From the NCBI GenBank assembly GCA_903905505.1, contig CAIVGL010000022.1, positions 83,322 through 147,321 on the forward strand: 64,000 bases of DNA, read 5' to 3'. This DNA comes from an uncultured Bacteroidia bacterium. Its GTDB lineage: Bacteria > Bacteroidota > Bacteroidia > Bacteroidales > Prolixibacteraceae. The notes beneath the pieces were generated by a model. It ran no database searches. It saw nothing but the letters and a program-made list of their open reading frames with translations, and had not been told where the DNA came from. Shown here piece after piece: positions 10,451 through 20,049 of the stretch; position 1 is the stretch's first letter; every line of letters begins with the position of its first letter. The translations under genes and the position numbers were made by a program.

Positions 10451-10969
10451 ATGGGAAATCTAGCTATTTTTTTCGGTCCGGAAGGGGGAGCTGTTAACCG
10501 TGTTGCTAATTTACTGGCTTCTAAATTGGAGCCGGGATCATTCGATTTGATCTCAATAAATGGGGCTTCAGCTTCCGACATTGGTCGATATGAGACCATT
10601 ATTTTTGGATTATCAACCATTGGTAGGGATACCTGGGATCAGAAATTTGGGAATATCGACTGGTCTAAGTTTATGCCCGTGGTCTCTCAGGTTGATTTTA
10701 CAGGTAAAAAGGTTGCTATCTTTGGATTGGGCGATCATATCACCTATGCATTTCATTTTGTTAATTCAATGGGCATACTGGCTCGAATAGTCCAAAACAA
10801 TGGCGGAACGCTACTCGGGAAAGTCAGTGCTGAAAATTATGAATTTAGTGATTCAGAGGCTGTCGAAGAGGGGATGTTCCTTGGATTGCCTCTCGATGAA
10901 GACTTTCAGCCAGAACTAACTGAAGGTCGTCTGAGTGGTTGGGTTACTCAATTAAAAGCTGAATTTTGA
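10451..10969 (+). CDS. Flavodoxin
   Basis: MGNLAIFFGPEGGAVNRVANLLASKL; FGLSTIGRDTWDQKFGNIDW; KKVAIFGLGDHITYAFHFVNSMGIL. The track start 10421 lies inside pheA; the 10451 ATG is preferred. Confidence 0.88.
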   Translation: MGNLAIFFGPEGGAVNRVANLLASKLEPGSFDLISINGASASDIGRYETIIFGLSTIGRDTWDQKFGNIDWSKFMPVVSQVDFTGKKVAIFGLGDHITYAFHFVNSMGILARIVQNNGGTLLGKVSAENYEFSDSEAVEEGMFLGLPLDEDFQPELTEGRLSGWVTQLKAEF

Positions 10970-12297
10970 AGCAGAGCTTACCCCTAAATACGCCCATAAA
11001 CTCGGCTATCGTTGAGTTGAAAATCAAAGAGCTGAAAGTTCCAACGATAGGAGAGGCATCGATACGTGAGATTGTTCAGCTAGTTACTAGTATAGAGGCT
11101 GCTACAGGTGAGCAGTATATTCGAATGGAGATGGGCATTCCTGGTCTCCCTCCCACGCAAATTGGTGTCGATGCTGAGATCGCTGCACTGAAGAAAAATG
11201 TGGCCTCCGCCTATCCACGTATAGATGGTATTCAATCCTTGAAAGAGGAGACCTCTCGTTTCCTTAAGTTGTTTATGAATATCGATGTGCTTCCCGAAGG
11301 TTGTGTCCCTACCGTGGGTTCAATGGAGGGGAGCTATGCCTCATTCTTGGTCGCTGGAAGCTGCACAAAGGAACGTGATACGGCTTTATTTGTTGATCCT
11401 GGCTTTCCAGTTCAAAAGCAACAAATGCTCGTCATGGGTCAGAAATACGAGTCGTTTGACGTCTTTGATTTTCGGGGTGAAAAATTACGTGAAAAAATAG
11501 AGTCCTATCTAGCCAAAGGAAATATCAATTGTATCATCTACTCGAATCCGAATAATCCAGCTTGGATCTGTTTTGATGAAAATGAATTGCAGATCATTGG
11601 CGAGCTAGCCAATAAATATGATGTGATCATCATTGAAGATTTAGCCTATTTTGGGATGGACTTCAGACTTGATCTTTCAACCCCTGGAGTGCCTCCTTAT
11701 CAGGCTACCGTGGCTCGTTATACCGATAAATATGTCTTGCTAGTCTCTAGTTCAAAGGTGTTTTCCTATGCTGGACAACGAATAGGGATGATGGCTATTT
11801 CAGACGCCTTATATAATCGTCATTACCCTTATTTAGAAGAGCGACTTAAAGTTATTGGATTTGGGAATGCTGTTGTTCATCGTGTTTTGTACTCCATGAC
11901 TTCCGGAACTTCTCACTCTGCCCAGTATGCGTTAGCCGCGATGTTCAAGGCGGCCAATGATGGTCAGTTTAATTTTATTGCCGACGTAAAAGAATATGGA
12001 GAGAAAGCCAAGATTATGAAACAGCTATTTCTGAAAAATGGTTTTCAAATCGTTTATCATACGGATCTTCATCAGCCTGTTGGTGATGGGTTCTATTTTA
12101 CAATTGGTTACCCAGGTATGAAAGGTTCGGAATTGCTGCATCGCTTGTTGTATTATGGCATTAGTGCCATTTCACTTGGGAATACAGGGAGTTCAAAAGA
12201 GGGACTAAGAGCTTGTGTGTCAAGCGTTAGCAGATCACAATTTGATACTTTAGCGCAACGCCTAGAGCAGTTTCATCACGATTTCCCTATCTCCTAA
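10966..12297 (+). CDS. PLP-dependent class I/II aminotransferase (TTG start overlapping the flavodoxin stop)
   Basis: IYSNPNNPAWICFDENELQIIGELANKYDVIIIEDLAYFGM; SSSKVFSYAGQRIGMMAIS (Schiff-base Lys). Confidence 0.85.
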   Translation: MKQSLPLNTPINSAIVELKIKELKVPTIGEASIREIVQLVTSIEAATGEQYIRMEMGIPGLPPTQIGVDAEIAALKKNVASAYPRIDGIQSLKEETSRFLKLFMNIDVLPEGCVPTVGSMEGSYASFLVAGSCTKERDTALFVDPGFPVQKQQMLVMGQKYESFDVFDFRGEKLREKIESYLAKGNINCIIYSNPNNPAWICFDENELQIIGELANKYDVIIIEDLAYFGMDFRLDLSTPGVPPYQATVARYTDKYVLLVSSSKVFSYAGQRIGMMAISDALYNRHYPYLEERLKVIGFGNAVVHRVLYSMTSGTSHSAQYALAAMFKAANDGQFNFIADVKEYGEKAKIMKQLFLKNGFQIVYHTDLHQPVGDGFYFTIGYPGMKGSELLHRLLYYGISAISLGNTGSSKEGLRACVSSVSRSQFDTLAQRLEQFHHDFPIS

Positions 12298-12313
12298 TCG
12301 CACTTTTTGAGCA

Positions 12314-12934
12314 TCAAAGAAGTCCATTGTCTATCTGCCAGACGATATAATTAATCAGTTGATCTTCGCGCTCACCATCGAACTCTGATTTCAGATTATG
12401 CCCAAAGATTCGAGCCACTCCTTGCCAGAAGAAAGCACTAAATCCACCTTTGAACTCTTTGATAATCTCAAAAGATGATTTACCCGTTTGGCGATCAATT
12501 AATTTGATCAGTATCCTTCCTGAGCTAATAGACATGCTTCTCATCTCAGGCTCAAACTCTGCAAAAAGTTCTTTTTCTATTTTCTTAATGTAATTTTTGC
12601 GCTCACGCTCTGTTTTAAAACCTACATAAGCTTCATTGTATTCTTTTAATTTGATTGCTGCCATCTTGGCGATGGGATAAACTTTTAAGACTCTTAGCTC
12701 AAGAATAGTATACTGATGCAATGCTTTTGGCGACCAGTTTTTGTGTTCTGGGTAGACTATTATCTCAGGCAAGACTAAGTGCATGATTGAATCGGTCTCT
12801 GCAACAATACTTTTGCTATCATATTGGTAGGCTGGAAGATCCTTCACCTGGCCATGGCTAGTGATGGGAAACCAGACGCACAAAACTATCGAAAGCCATT
12901 TAAACATATTGAGTCGATGAATGATCATGCTCAA
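12314..12934 (-). CDS. DUF4294 domain-containing protein, putative secreted
   Basis: N-terminal hydrophobic signal-like segment; LPEIIVYPEHKNW...YTILELRVLKVYPIAKMA...LIDRQTGKSSFEIIKEFKGGFSAFFWQ. Confidence 0.75.
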   Translation of the reverse strand: MSMIIHRLNMFKWLSIVLCVWFPITSHGQVKDLPAYQYDSKSIVAETDSIMHLVLPEIIVYPEHKNWSPKALHQYTILELRVLKVYPIAKMAAIKLKEYNEAYVGFKTERERKNYIKKIEKELFAEFEPEMRSMSISSGRILIKLIDRQTGKSSFEIIKEFKGGFSAFFWQGVARIFGHNLKSEFDGEREDQLINYIVWQIDNGLL

Positions 12935-13062
12935 AATTACGAAATCGTTAGAGTATGTGGCTAGGTTTAGGACTATTTAATTGAAAGATTTATGAAAGGC
13001 TGATTCTTAATTCGGTATCTTTGTTCATCCAATTACTACAACCCTTTAAAACCTATGGTGCA

Positions 13063-14334
13063 ATGGAGAAATTACTTGTTGGTGTCTCATCTGAAATAGG
13101 CCCTTTACAGACTGTTCTTGTTCATTCACCTGGTCCTGAGGTCGAGCGGATGACTCCAGAGCATGTCGAGCGCGCCTTATATAGTGACATTTTGAGTCTT
13201 TCTTCCGCTGCCGAGGAACATATTGTCCTGAAACAATTATTAGCCAAGTCTGCCACTGTTTTGGAAGTTAAGGATTTGCTCACAGAGGTATTGAAGCTCG
13301 ATAAGGTTAAGGAAGATCTCGTGCGGCGCATAGCGGCAAAAGAGAAGGTTAATGCCGAGGTTGACTTTTTGCTTCAGATGTCTCCTGTGATATTGGCCAC
13401 TCAACTGATTGAAGGGGTAGCTCTAAAGCGAGATAACCTATCTCGATACCTTAGCGATGAACGCTATTCGGTACGTCCATTGCACAATATCCTTTTCACC
13501 CGTGATCCCTCTATGGTCCTTTGGGACGAAGTGTTGATCGGACGAATGGCTAAGAGTGTTCGGGAACGAGAATCGCTACTCATGGAGGCGATATTTACCC
13601 ATCATCCTGCCTTAGGCATAAATCAGATTAATCCAAATTCGTTAACCCCTGATCCTTCTTTCGTATCCCGCTCAACGATTGAAGGTGGAGATGTTTTGGT
13701 GGCTCGTGAAGATGTCTTAGTTATCGGTAAAGGATCTCGCACCTCTTCTGAAGGGATTGATTTCTTGATCGAGATTCTGAAAGCAAAGAAGAGCGGCTTA
13801 AAGCATCTAATTGTTCAGGAACTCCCAGATAGTCCGGAGTCATTTATTCACCTTGATATGATTTTTACGTTTCTGAGCCAAGAGTTTTGCTTAATCTATG
13901 AGCCTTTATTGCTTCACAACACGAAATTTCAAACCATTCATATCTCCATTGACAATGGCATTGTGACGGGGATTCATCAACGTAAAAATTTGCTGCTGGC
14001 TCTTCAGCAAATCGGCATTGATCTTAAGCCGCTTTTTTGTGGAGGCAAAATTGATCCTTGGGTTATGGAAAGAGAGCAGTGGCATAGTGGGGCAAACTGT
14101 TTCGCATTTGAACCCGGGAAGGTCATTGGGTACGAGCGGAATGGTTATACCTTAGATGAGATGGATAAGAATGGGTTTGAGATTCATAAAGCAGATGACT
14201 TTCTGCGAAATGGGATGAACTATTCCGATTTTAAAAAGTTGACAATTACAATGCCTGGCTCTGAACTTGCTCGCGGTGGAGGTGGGGCTCGCTGCATGAC
14301 TATGCCTATTGGTCGAGAGAAAATAAGTTGGTAG
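13063..14334 (+). CDS. arcA: Arginine deiminase
   Basis: LQTVLVHSPGPEVERMTP; NILFTRDPS; STIEGGDVL; ELARGGGGARCMTMPI. Track start 13021 overlaps a TATCTTTG -7 box (13016-13023), so ATG 13063 is preferred. Confidence 0.88.
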   Translation: MEKLLVGVSSEIGPLQTVLVHSPGPEVERMTPEHVERALYSDILSLSSAAEEHIVLKQLLAKSATVLEVKDLLTEVLKLDKVKEDLVRRIAAKEKVNAEVDFLLQMSPVILATQLIEGVALKRDNLSRYLSDERYSVRPLHNILFTRDPSMVLWDEVLIGRMAKSVRERESLLMEAIFTHHPALGINQINPNSLTPDPSFVSRSTIEGGDVLVAREDVLVIGKGSRTSSEGIDFLIEILKAKKSGLKHLIVQELPDSPESFIHLDMIFTFLSQEFCLIYEPLLLHNTKFQTIHISIDNGIVTGIHQRKNLLLALQQIGIDLKPLFCGGKIDPWVMEREQWHSGANCFAFEPGKVIGYERNGYTLDEMDKNGFEIHKADDFLRNGMNYSDFKKLTITMPGSELARGGGGARCMTMPIGREKISW

Positions 14335-14369
14335 GTTTTATTAATTTTGGAGCTGAGCGAAGTTAAACT

Positions 14370-14903
14370 ATGAGAAAAAAAGAGAATGAAGATTTAGAGC
14401 GTTTGACAGTTGATGATTTTAAAGTTGTCGATAAGATCCCTATCGTAGTGATCCTAGACCAGGTTAGAAGCTCTAATAATGTTGGTTCTATTTTTAGAAC
14501 TTCTGATGCCCTGCTGATTACGAAAATTTGTTTGTGTGGCATAACAGCTAGGCCACCCGATAAAGAGATTCACAAGACGGCTTTAGGTGCTGAAAACACG
14601 GTGGCTTGGGAATATTATCTCAATACCGAAGAGGCGATTCTCCAATTGAGGAATCAAGGTTATTCAATTCTTGCTATTGAGCAAGTTGAAGGAAGTATTA
14701 GTCTGAACGATTACTTCCCACATCCTAACCAGAAGCTAGCATTAATCTTTGGGAATGAAGTCAAAGGGGTTCAGCAAGAGGTGGTGAATATTTGTGATCA
14801 AACGATTGAAATCCCACAGTTTGGGACCAAGCACTCCTTAAATATTGCCGTTACTGCGGGAATCGTCTTATGGGACTTATTTAATAAACTGAAAAGAACC
14901 TAA
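14370..14903 (+). CDS. TrmH/SpoU-family RNA methyltransferase
   Basis: VILDQVRSSNNVGSIFRTSDAL; ALIFGNEVKGVQQEV; IPQFGTKHSLNIAVTAGIVLWDL. Confidence 0.9.
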   Translation: MRKKENEDLERLTVDDFKVVDKIPIVVILDQVRSSNNVGSIFRTSDALLITKICLCGITARPPDKEIHKTALGAENTVAWEYYLNTEEAILQLRNQGYSILAIEQVEGSISLNDYFPHPNQKLALIFGNEVKGVQQEVVNICDQTIEIPQFGTKHSLNIAVTAGIVLWDLFNKLKRT

Positions 14904-15129
14904 TTGCATCTGCACCGTTGAAGATTTGTTCTCTTTATGATCTGTATTTGTCCGTTAAATGCATATTTTAGCACCGGGAATGTTTTGATCTGTTAAACAT
15001 TAAAAATAAACCAGTTTAAGATTTTATCTTCAGCTGGAATGTTCTATTTTTACCAATTAAGTAATAAAAAGGATTTAATGTCGTTTTCCCATAGTGGACG
15101 GGTTTGACAATGAGCTGAAATAAAATAGA

Positions 15130-15231
15130 TGCCACCAAGTCACCAATCCGTCAGCTGACGGAGAAATCCCACCAAGAGACAATTAATGAACACCTTTGGT
15201 GCCAATTTGGCGTCTTGGTGTTTTGGTGGCA
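15130..15231. repeat. Intergenic element with imperfect terminal inverted repeats and an internal 14-bp palindrome
   Basis: TGCCACCAAGTCACCA ... TGGTGTTTTGGTGGCA ends (2 mismatches in 16); CCGTCAGCTGACGG at 15148-15161, also found at 36842-36855. Confidence 0.55.
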
Positions 15232-15343
15232 AAAAGAATTTCTATCAACTTAAGGGTTTAATGCTAAATACGATATCTTTTTATTCTTATTACATAATAC
15301 TGCACTTTACGAATTAATTAATTAACAATAAAAATCAGACAAA

Positions 15344-17134
15344 ATGATTAATCGACTTATTGGAGAGATGCCCAAAATTGGAATTCGTCCTGTTATTGAC
15401 GGTCGTCTGCAAGGAGTAAGAGAATCTTTAGAGGTTCAAACTATGAATATGGCAAAGGCTGCAGCCAAACTTATTTCAGATAATCTGCGGTTTCCAAATG
15501 GTGAAAAAGTAGAATGTGTGATTGCCGAACATACCATTGGGGGTGTTGCTGAAGCGGCTAAGTGTGCCGATCAGTTTTCCCGTGCCGGAGTGGGTGTTTC
15601 ATTAACGGTAACACCTTGTTGGTGCTATGGAACTGAAGTGATGGATACCGATCCTTTAATCCCGAAAGCCGTTTGGGGATTTAATGGTACAGAGCGACCA
15701 GGTGCAGTCTATTTAGCTGCTGCCCTAGCTGGATATGCACAAAAGGGATTGCCTGCATTTGGCATCTATGGTCATGAAGTGCAAGATTCAACCGATACCT
15801 CGATACCTGAGGATGTAAAAGAAAAAGTACTTCAATTTGCTAAAGCGGGTCTTGCTGTAGCCCAAATGCGCGATAAATCATATTTATCTATCGGCGGTAT
15901 GTCAATGGGTATTATGGGATCATTTGTTGATCAAGAATTTTTCCTTGACTACTTAGGTATGCGTACTGAAGTGGTTGATATGACTGAACTTATTCGTCGT
16001 GCCGAGCGTGGGATCTACGATCCAATTGAATATGAAAAGGCCCTAGCTTGGGTTAAGAAGAACTGTAAAGAGGGAAAAGATTTAAATAGTCCAGACAAAC
16101 AGCTTTCTGCCGAACGGAAAGAGTGGGAGTGGGAGATGGTCGTTAAGATGACTCTTATCTGTCGTGATTTGATGATTGGCAATCCTCGTCTGGCTGAACT
16201 TGGCTTTGGGGAAGAGGCTTTAGGTCATAATGCTATTGCTGGTGGTTTCCAGGGACAACGTCAATGGACCGATCATTTGCCAAACGGCGATTTCATGGAA
16301 GCAATTCTTAATTCATCATTTGATTGGAACGGCGTTCGCCAAGCGTTTATTATGGCGACAGAGAACGACTCTTTAAACGGAGTGGTTATGTTGTTTGGTC
16401 ATCTGCTAACCAATACCGCTCAGATTTTCTCTGATGTTCGAACTTATTGGAGTCCTGAAGCTGTGCAACGAGTAACCGGAAAGAAATTAACGGGTAAAGC
16501 GTCTGAAGGGATCATTCACTTGATCAATTCAGGTTCCACCACATTGGATGCTACTGCTAAACAAAAGTTGGATGGTAAGCCTGCAATGAAACCATTCTGG
16601 GAAATTTCAGAAGCTGAAGCTAAGGCTTGTCTTGATGCTACCGATTGGCCAGCTGCTGATCTTGGATATTTCAGAGGTGGAGGTTTCTCTTCTCACTTCA
16701 AAACTGATGGAGAGATGCCAGTAACGATGTCTAGGGTAAATCTGGTGAAAGGTATTGGGCCAGTGATACAGATTGCAGAAGGATGGACTGTTGTTCTGCC
16801 TGATGATGTTCACAATACACTCGATTCACGTACGAATCCAACTTGGCCTACCACGTGGTTTGCTCCTCGTCTGACTGGCAAGGGTGCATTTGCTGATGTA
16901 TATACCGTAATGGCGAATTGGGGTGCGAACCATGGTGCAATAAGCTATGGCCATATTGGAAGTGAATTAATCTCTTTAGCAGCAATGCTTCGTATACCAG
17001 TCTCAATGCATAACATCGCTGACGAGAAGGTATTCCGACCAGCTGTTTGGAGTGCATATGGGATGGACAAAGAGGGAGCCGACTACCGTGCTTGCGAGAC
17101 TTACGGACCTGTCTACGGAAAAACAAAAAGATAA
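15344..17134 (+). CDS. fucI: L-fucose isomerase
   Basis: [89 protein letters not shown]. Confidence 0.95.
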   Translation: MINRLIGEMPKIGIRPVIDGRLQGVRESLEVQTMNMAKAAAKLISDNLRFPNGEKVECVIAEHTIGGVAEAAKCADQFSRAGVGVSLTVTPCWCYGTEVMDTDPLIPKAVWGFNGTERPGAVYLAAALAGYAQKGLPAFGIYGHEVQDSTDTSIPEDVKEKVLQFAKAGLAVAQMRDKSYLSIGGMSMGIMGSFVDQEFFLDYLGMRTEVVDMTELIRRAERGIYDPIEYEKALAWVKKNCKEGKDLNSPDKQLSAERKEWEWEMVVKMTLICRDLMIGNPRLAELGFGEEALGHNAIAGGFQGQRQWTDHLPNGDFMEAILNSSFDWNGVRQAFIMATENDSLNGVVMLFGHLLTNTAQIFSDVRTYWSPEAVQRVTGKKLTGKASEGIIHLINSGSTTLDATAKQKLDGKPAMKPFWEISEAEAKACLDATDWPAADLGYFRGGGFSSHFKTDGEMPVTMSRVNLVKGIGPVIQIAEGWTVVLPDDVHNTLDSRTNPTWPTTWFAPRLTGKGAFADVYTVMANWGANHGAISYGHIGSELISLAAMLRIPVSMHNIADEKVFRPAVWSAYGMDKEGADYRACETYGPVYGKTKR

Positions 17135-17154
17135 TAGCTTCTTGTACTGAACTG

Positions 17155-17194
17155 AAAAAGGGTTGATAAACAAATTTGTTTATCAACCCTTTTT
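17155..17194. terminator. 40-bp perfect palindrome, bidirectional terminator
   Basis: AAAAAGGGTTGATAAACAAA|TTTGTTTATCAACCCTTTTT between convergent fucI (+) and pirin (-). Confidence 0.85.
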
Positions 17195-17229
17195 TCTATC
17201 TGGATATCGAAAATTTCAGGAAACTGCTT

Positions 17230-17997
17230 TTATACGTTCATCGGAACCTCCATCAAAAGGAGCTCGGATTCGGAATCAGCTGTGATCGATAATTCCGTAA
17301 TATCCCAAATCCCAAAACCATCGCGCGCCTCTAAAGATTGGTTGTTGATCGTTATCTCTCCTTTTAGAACAAAAGCATAGACTCCGTTTCCTTCAGCCTT
17401 GATTTTATAAGAAGTTGAATGGCCTTTATCGAATGTCCCTAAATGAAACCAGGCATTCTGATGAATCCAAACCCCTTCATCTTCTGCATTTGGAGAGAGT
17501 ATTTGTTGTAGTTTATTGTGCCGATCATCAAGGTTCAAGGTTAACTGGTCGTAACGCGGGGTTACATTTTTCTTGTTTGGAAATACCCAGATCTGCAGAA
17601 ATTTAACCTTCCGGTCTGGATTTCTATTGTATTCACTGTGGTAAATTCCAGTTCCTGCACTTAAGACTTGAATCTCTCCATGCTTTATTACAGCGAGATT
17701 GCCCATGCTGTCTTTGTGCTCCAAGTCTCCTTCCAAGGGAATAGAGATGATCTCCATGTTTTCATGAGGATGCGTTCCAAAACCCATCCCTTCATCTACA
17801 GTATCATCATTTAGTACACGCAAGGCGCCAAAATTCATCCGCTCTGCATTATAGTAGTTCGCAAAACTGAAAGTATGAAAACTGTTTAACCAGCCGTGAT
17901 TGGCATGGCCTCTGGAGTTGCTCTTATGGACTATGGTATTACTCATTGGAATTCTTTTTCCAAATTTAGTGTATTCATAGGCTAATAGCAACTTCAT
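17230..17997 (-). CDS. Pirin family protein (YhhW-like bicupin)
   Basis: RGHANHGWLNSFHTFSFANYYNAERMNFGALRVLNDDTVDEGMGFGTHPHENMEIISIPLEGDLEHKDSMGN. Confidence 0.92.
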   Translation of the reverse strand: MKLLLAYEYTKFGKRIPMSNTIVHKSNSRGHANHGWLNSFHTFSFANYYNAERMNFGALRVLNDDTVDEGMGFGTHPHENMEIISIPLEGDLEHKDSMGNLAVIKHGEIQVLSAGTGIYHSEYNRNPDRKVKFLQIWVFPNKKNVTPRYDQLTLNLDDRHNKLQQILSPNAEDEGVWIHQNAWFHLGTFDKGHSTSYKIKAEGNGVYAFVLKGEITINNQSLEARDGFGIWDITELSITADSESELLLMEVPMNV

Positions 17998-18151
17998 AGA
18001 AGAGGAATTAAAAGAACTTAATTATCTCCTTTTCTGTATTCAACTATGGACATATTTACGTTTATTTGTATTGAAATAGATCTAAGTAGATCACCACGAT
18101 TAATGGGAAAATTAAATATCGTTTTTTTGTAGAAACAATAAATAAATAGTC

Positions 18152-19492
18152 ATGAAAAATTTAAACCTTACAGATCAAATTCTAAGACGGATTTCTCCTT
18201 TTAGAGTTGGTCGTCTTCCCGTTTTAATTTTTATGTGCTTGTCTCTTTTCTTGTTCACTAAGGAATCGAAGGCTTTGCCTAGTTTTGCTAGGCAAACAGG
18301 CCTATCATGTAAGGCTTGTCATTACTCATTTCCAGAACTAAACTCTTTTGGTCGGCAGTTTAAAATGAATGGTTACGTGCTTACAAGTATGAACACCATT
18401 GACTCGAAAGAAGATAGTAGTAAGATGCCAAGGCTCAAACTTTTATCTACTTTGCCAATATCTGCAATGGTGCAATCATCTTTCACCCATCTTGAAAAGG
18501 ATATGCCCGGAATCCAGAACAACTCCGTTACCTTACCTCAGCAATTAAGCGTTTTTTATGCAGGACAGGTGACCCCTCATATCGGTACGTTTATTCAGAT
18601 GGCGTATGATGGGCACTCTTTTGGAATGGGCAATATTGATATTCGTTATGCGAATCAAGCTAAAATTGGGAAGCGAAATTTTACCTATGGACTTACACTA
18701 AATAATAATCCAACAGTACAAGATGTTTGGAATTCTTCTCCTGTCTGGCGATTCCCATTTGCAGGATCTGATGCTGCGAAAAATCCCACGAAATCTGCAA
18801 TAATTGAGAACCTGGGCACTAAAGTTGCCGGCCTAGGAGCCTATACACTCTTCAATAATTTCCTTTTTGCTGAAGCTACTGTTTACCGGTCAGCTCAGCA
18901 AGGCGCAACTAATCCTGCCGACGTATTTAGTTCTGATGTCATAAGCGGCGTGGCCCCTTATTGGCGTTTGGCATTGCAACATCAATGGGGGAAGAATTAT
19001 CTAGAATTAGGCACTTTTGGGTTTGCCCCAAAGCTTTATGTTACGGGAATCCAGGGGGCTTTAGATAAATATACCGATTTGGGCATAGATGCACAATTTG
19101 AACACAATCTGTCTTTTGGAGCGTTCACGGCGCACTCCTCTTTGATAAAAGAGTCAGAGACGAAAGAACGAATTATTCTCCCAAATCAGAAATTCGATTT
19201 TACCTCCTTGAGAGTGGATGGCAATCTATACCTTAAAAATGGAATTGGAGGCACCTTGGGTTATTTCTATACGATCGGTTCAGTAGATCCTCGGATTGGA
19301 AGCTGGACGAATAAACCGGACAGTAAAGGTTACATTGCTCAGATTGAATATCTGCCTTGGTATAATACGAAGTTTGCCTTGCAATATGTGGCCTATAAAC
19401 AATTTGATGGTACAGTTACCAATTATAATATGCATGAGCGAAGTGCTGCCAATAATAGCACAATCTACCTTTTTGTTTGGCTTAATTTTTAG
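18152..19492 (+). CDS. Secreted mono-heme c-type cytochrome-like protein with a probable outer-membrane beta-barrel region
   Basis: Signal-like N-terminus; FARQTGLSCKACHYSFPELNSFGRQFKMNGY (CxxCH); alternating hydrophobic strands and terminal Phe (..FVWLNF). Confidence 0.7.
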   Translation: MKNLNLTDQILRRISPFRVGRLPVLIFMCLSLFLFTKESKALPSFARQTGLSCKACHYSFPELNSFGRQFKMNGYVLTSMNTIDSKEDSSKMPRLKLLSTLPISAMVQSSFTHLEKDMPGIQNNSVTLPQQLSVFYAGQVTPHIGTFIQMAYDGHSFGMGNIDIRYANQAKIGKRNFTYGLTLNNNPTVQDVWNSSPVWRFPFAGSDAAKNPTKSAIIENLGTKVAGLGAYTLFNNFLFAEATVYRSAQQGATNPADVFSSDVISGVAPYWRLALQHQWGKNYLELGTFGFAPKLYVTGIQGALDKYTDLGIDAQFEHNLSFGAFTAHSSLIKESETKERIILPNQKFDFTSLRVDGNLYLKNGIGGTLGYFYTIGSVDPRIGSWTNKPDSKGYIAQIEYLPWYNTKFALQYVAYKQFDGTVTNYNMHERSAANNSTIYLFVWLNF

Positions 19493-19513
19493 TTGTTAAT
19501 TTAATTTTTGTTT

Positions 19514-19960
19514 ATGAAAAAGTTTTTAGTTGTATGTTCTATTAGTGTTTTTAGCTTAGTCAATACAGGAGTCCTAAAAGCCGAAGAATTATCATTGGGA
19601 AGTTCTTCACCTGTTGTCCCTCAAGATAAAAACTTAGGAATTGGACCTGTTAAAAAGTTAGTGCTAGGTCCTATTGATAAAAAAATGGTTGAAGAGGGGA
19701 AAACCCTTTACAATGCGCAATGTATTGTTTGTCATGATATGGATCAAAGGAAGATTGGTCCAGCCATGAAGAATATTACCAAACAGCGGACGCCCGAGTA
19801 TCTTATGAACCTATTGTTAAATTCGGCTCAGATGCTGAAGGAAGATCCAACAATGAAGGCATTGCTAAAAGAGTATAACAATATGCCAATGCCTGATCCT
19901 GGCTTTAATCAAGCAAAAGCTCGTGCAGTAGTGGAATATTTAAGGTCTATGGCAAAATAA
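19514..19960 (+). CDS. c-type cytochrome, periplasmic
   Basis: Signal peptide MKKFLVVCSISVFSLVNTGVLKA; LYNAQCIVCHDMDQRKIGPAM (CxxCH); VVEYLRSM C-terminal helix. Confidence 0.87.
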   Translation: MKKFLVVCSISVFSLVNTGVLKAEELSLGSSSPVVPQDKNLGIGPVKKLVLGPIDKKMVEEGKTLYNAQCIVCHDMDQRKIGPAMKNITKQRTPEYLMNLLLNSAQMLKEDPTMKALLKEYNNMPMPDPGFNQAKARAVVEYLRSMAK

Positions 19961-19978
19961 GTTTGCAAGTCCTATCCA

Positions 19979-20018
19979 AAATAAAAAGGGGATGTCAGCT
20001 GACATCCCCTTTTTATTT
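19979..20018. terminator. 40-bp perfect palindrome, bidirectional terminator
   Basis: AAATAAAAAGGGGATGTCAG... symmetric about 19998/19999, between convergent cytochrome c (+) and MFS (-). Confidence 0.8.
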
Positions 20019-20049
20019 GCACTTATTTCAGTTGTTTTGAAAGCAAAGA

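Noticed and set aside
18079-18092. GATCTA-AG-TAGATC palindrome upstream of the cytochrome genes
   Set aside because: Possible operator, but single short site with no second copy or known regulator noticed; too weak to report as a finding
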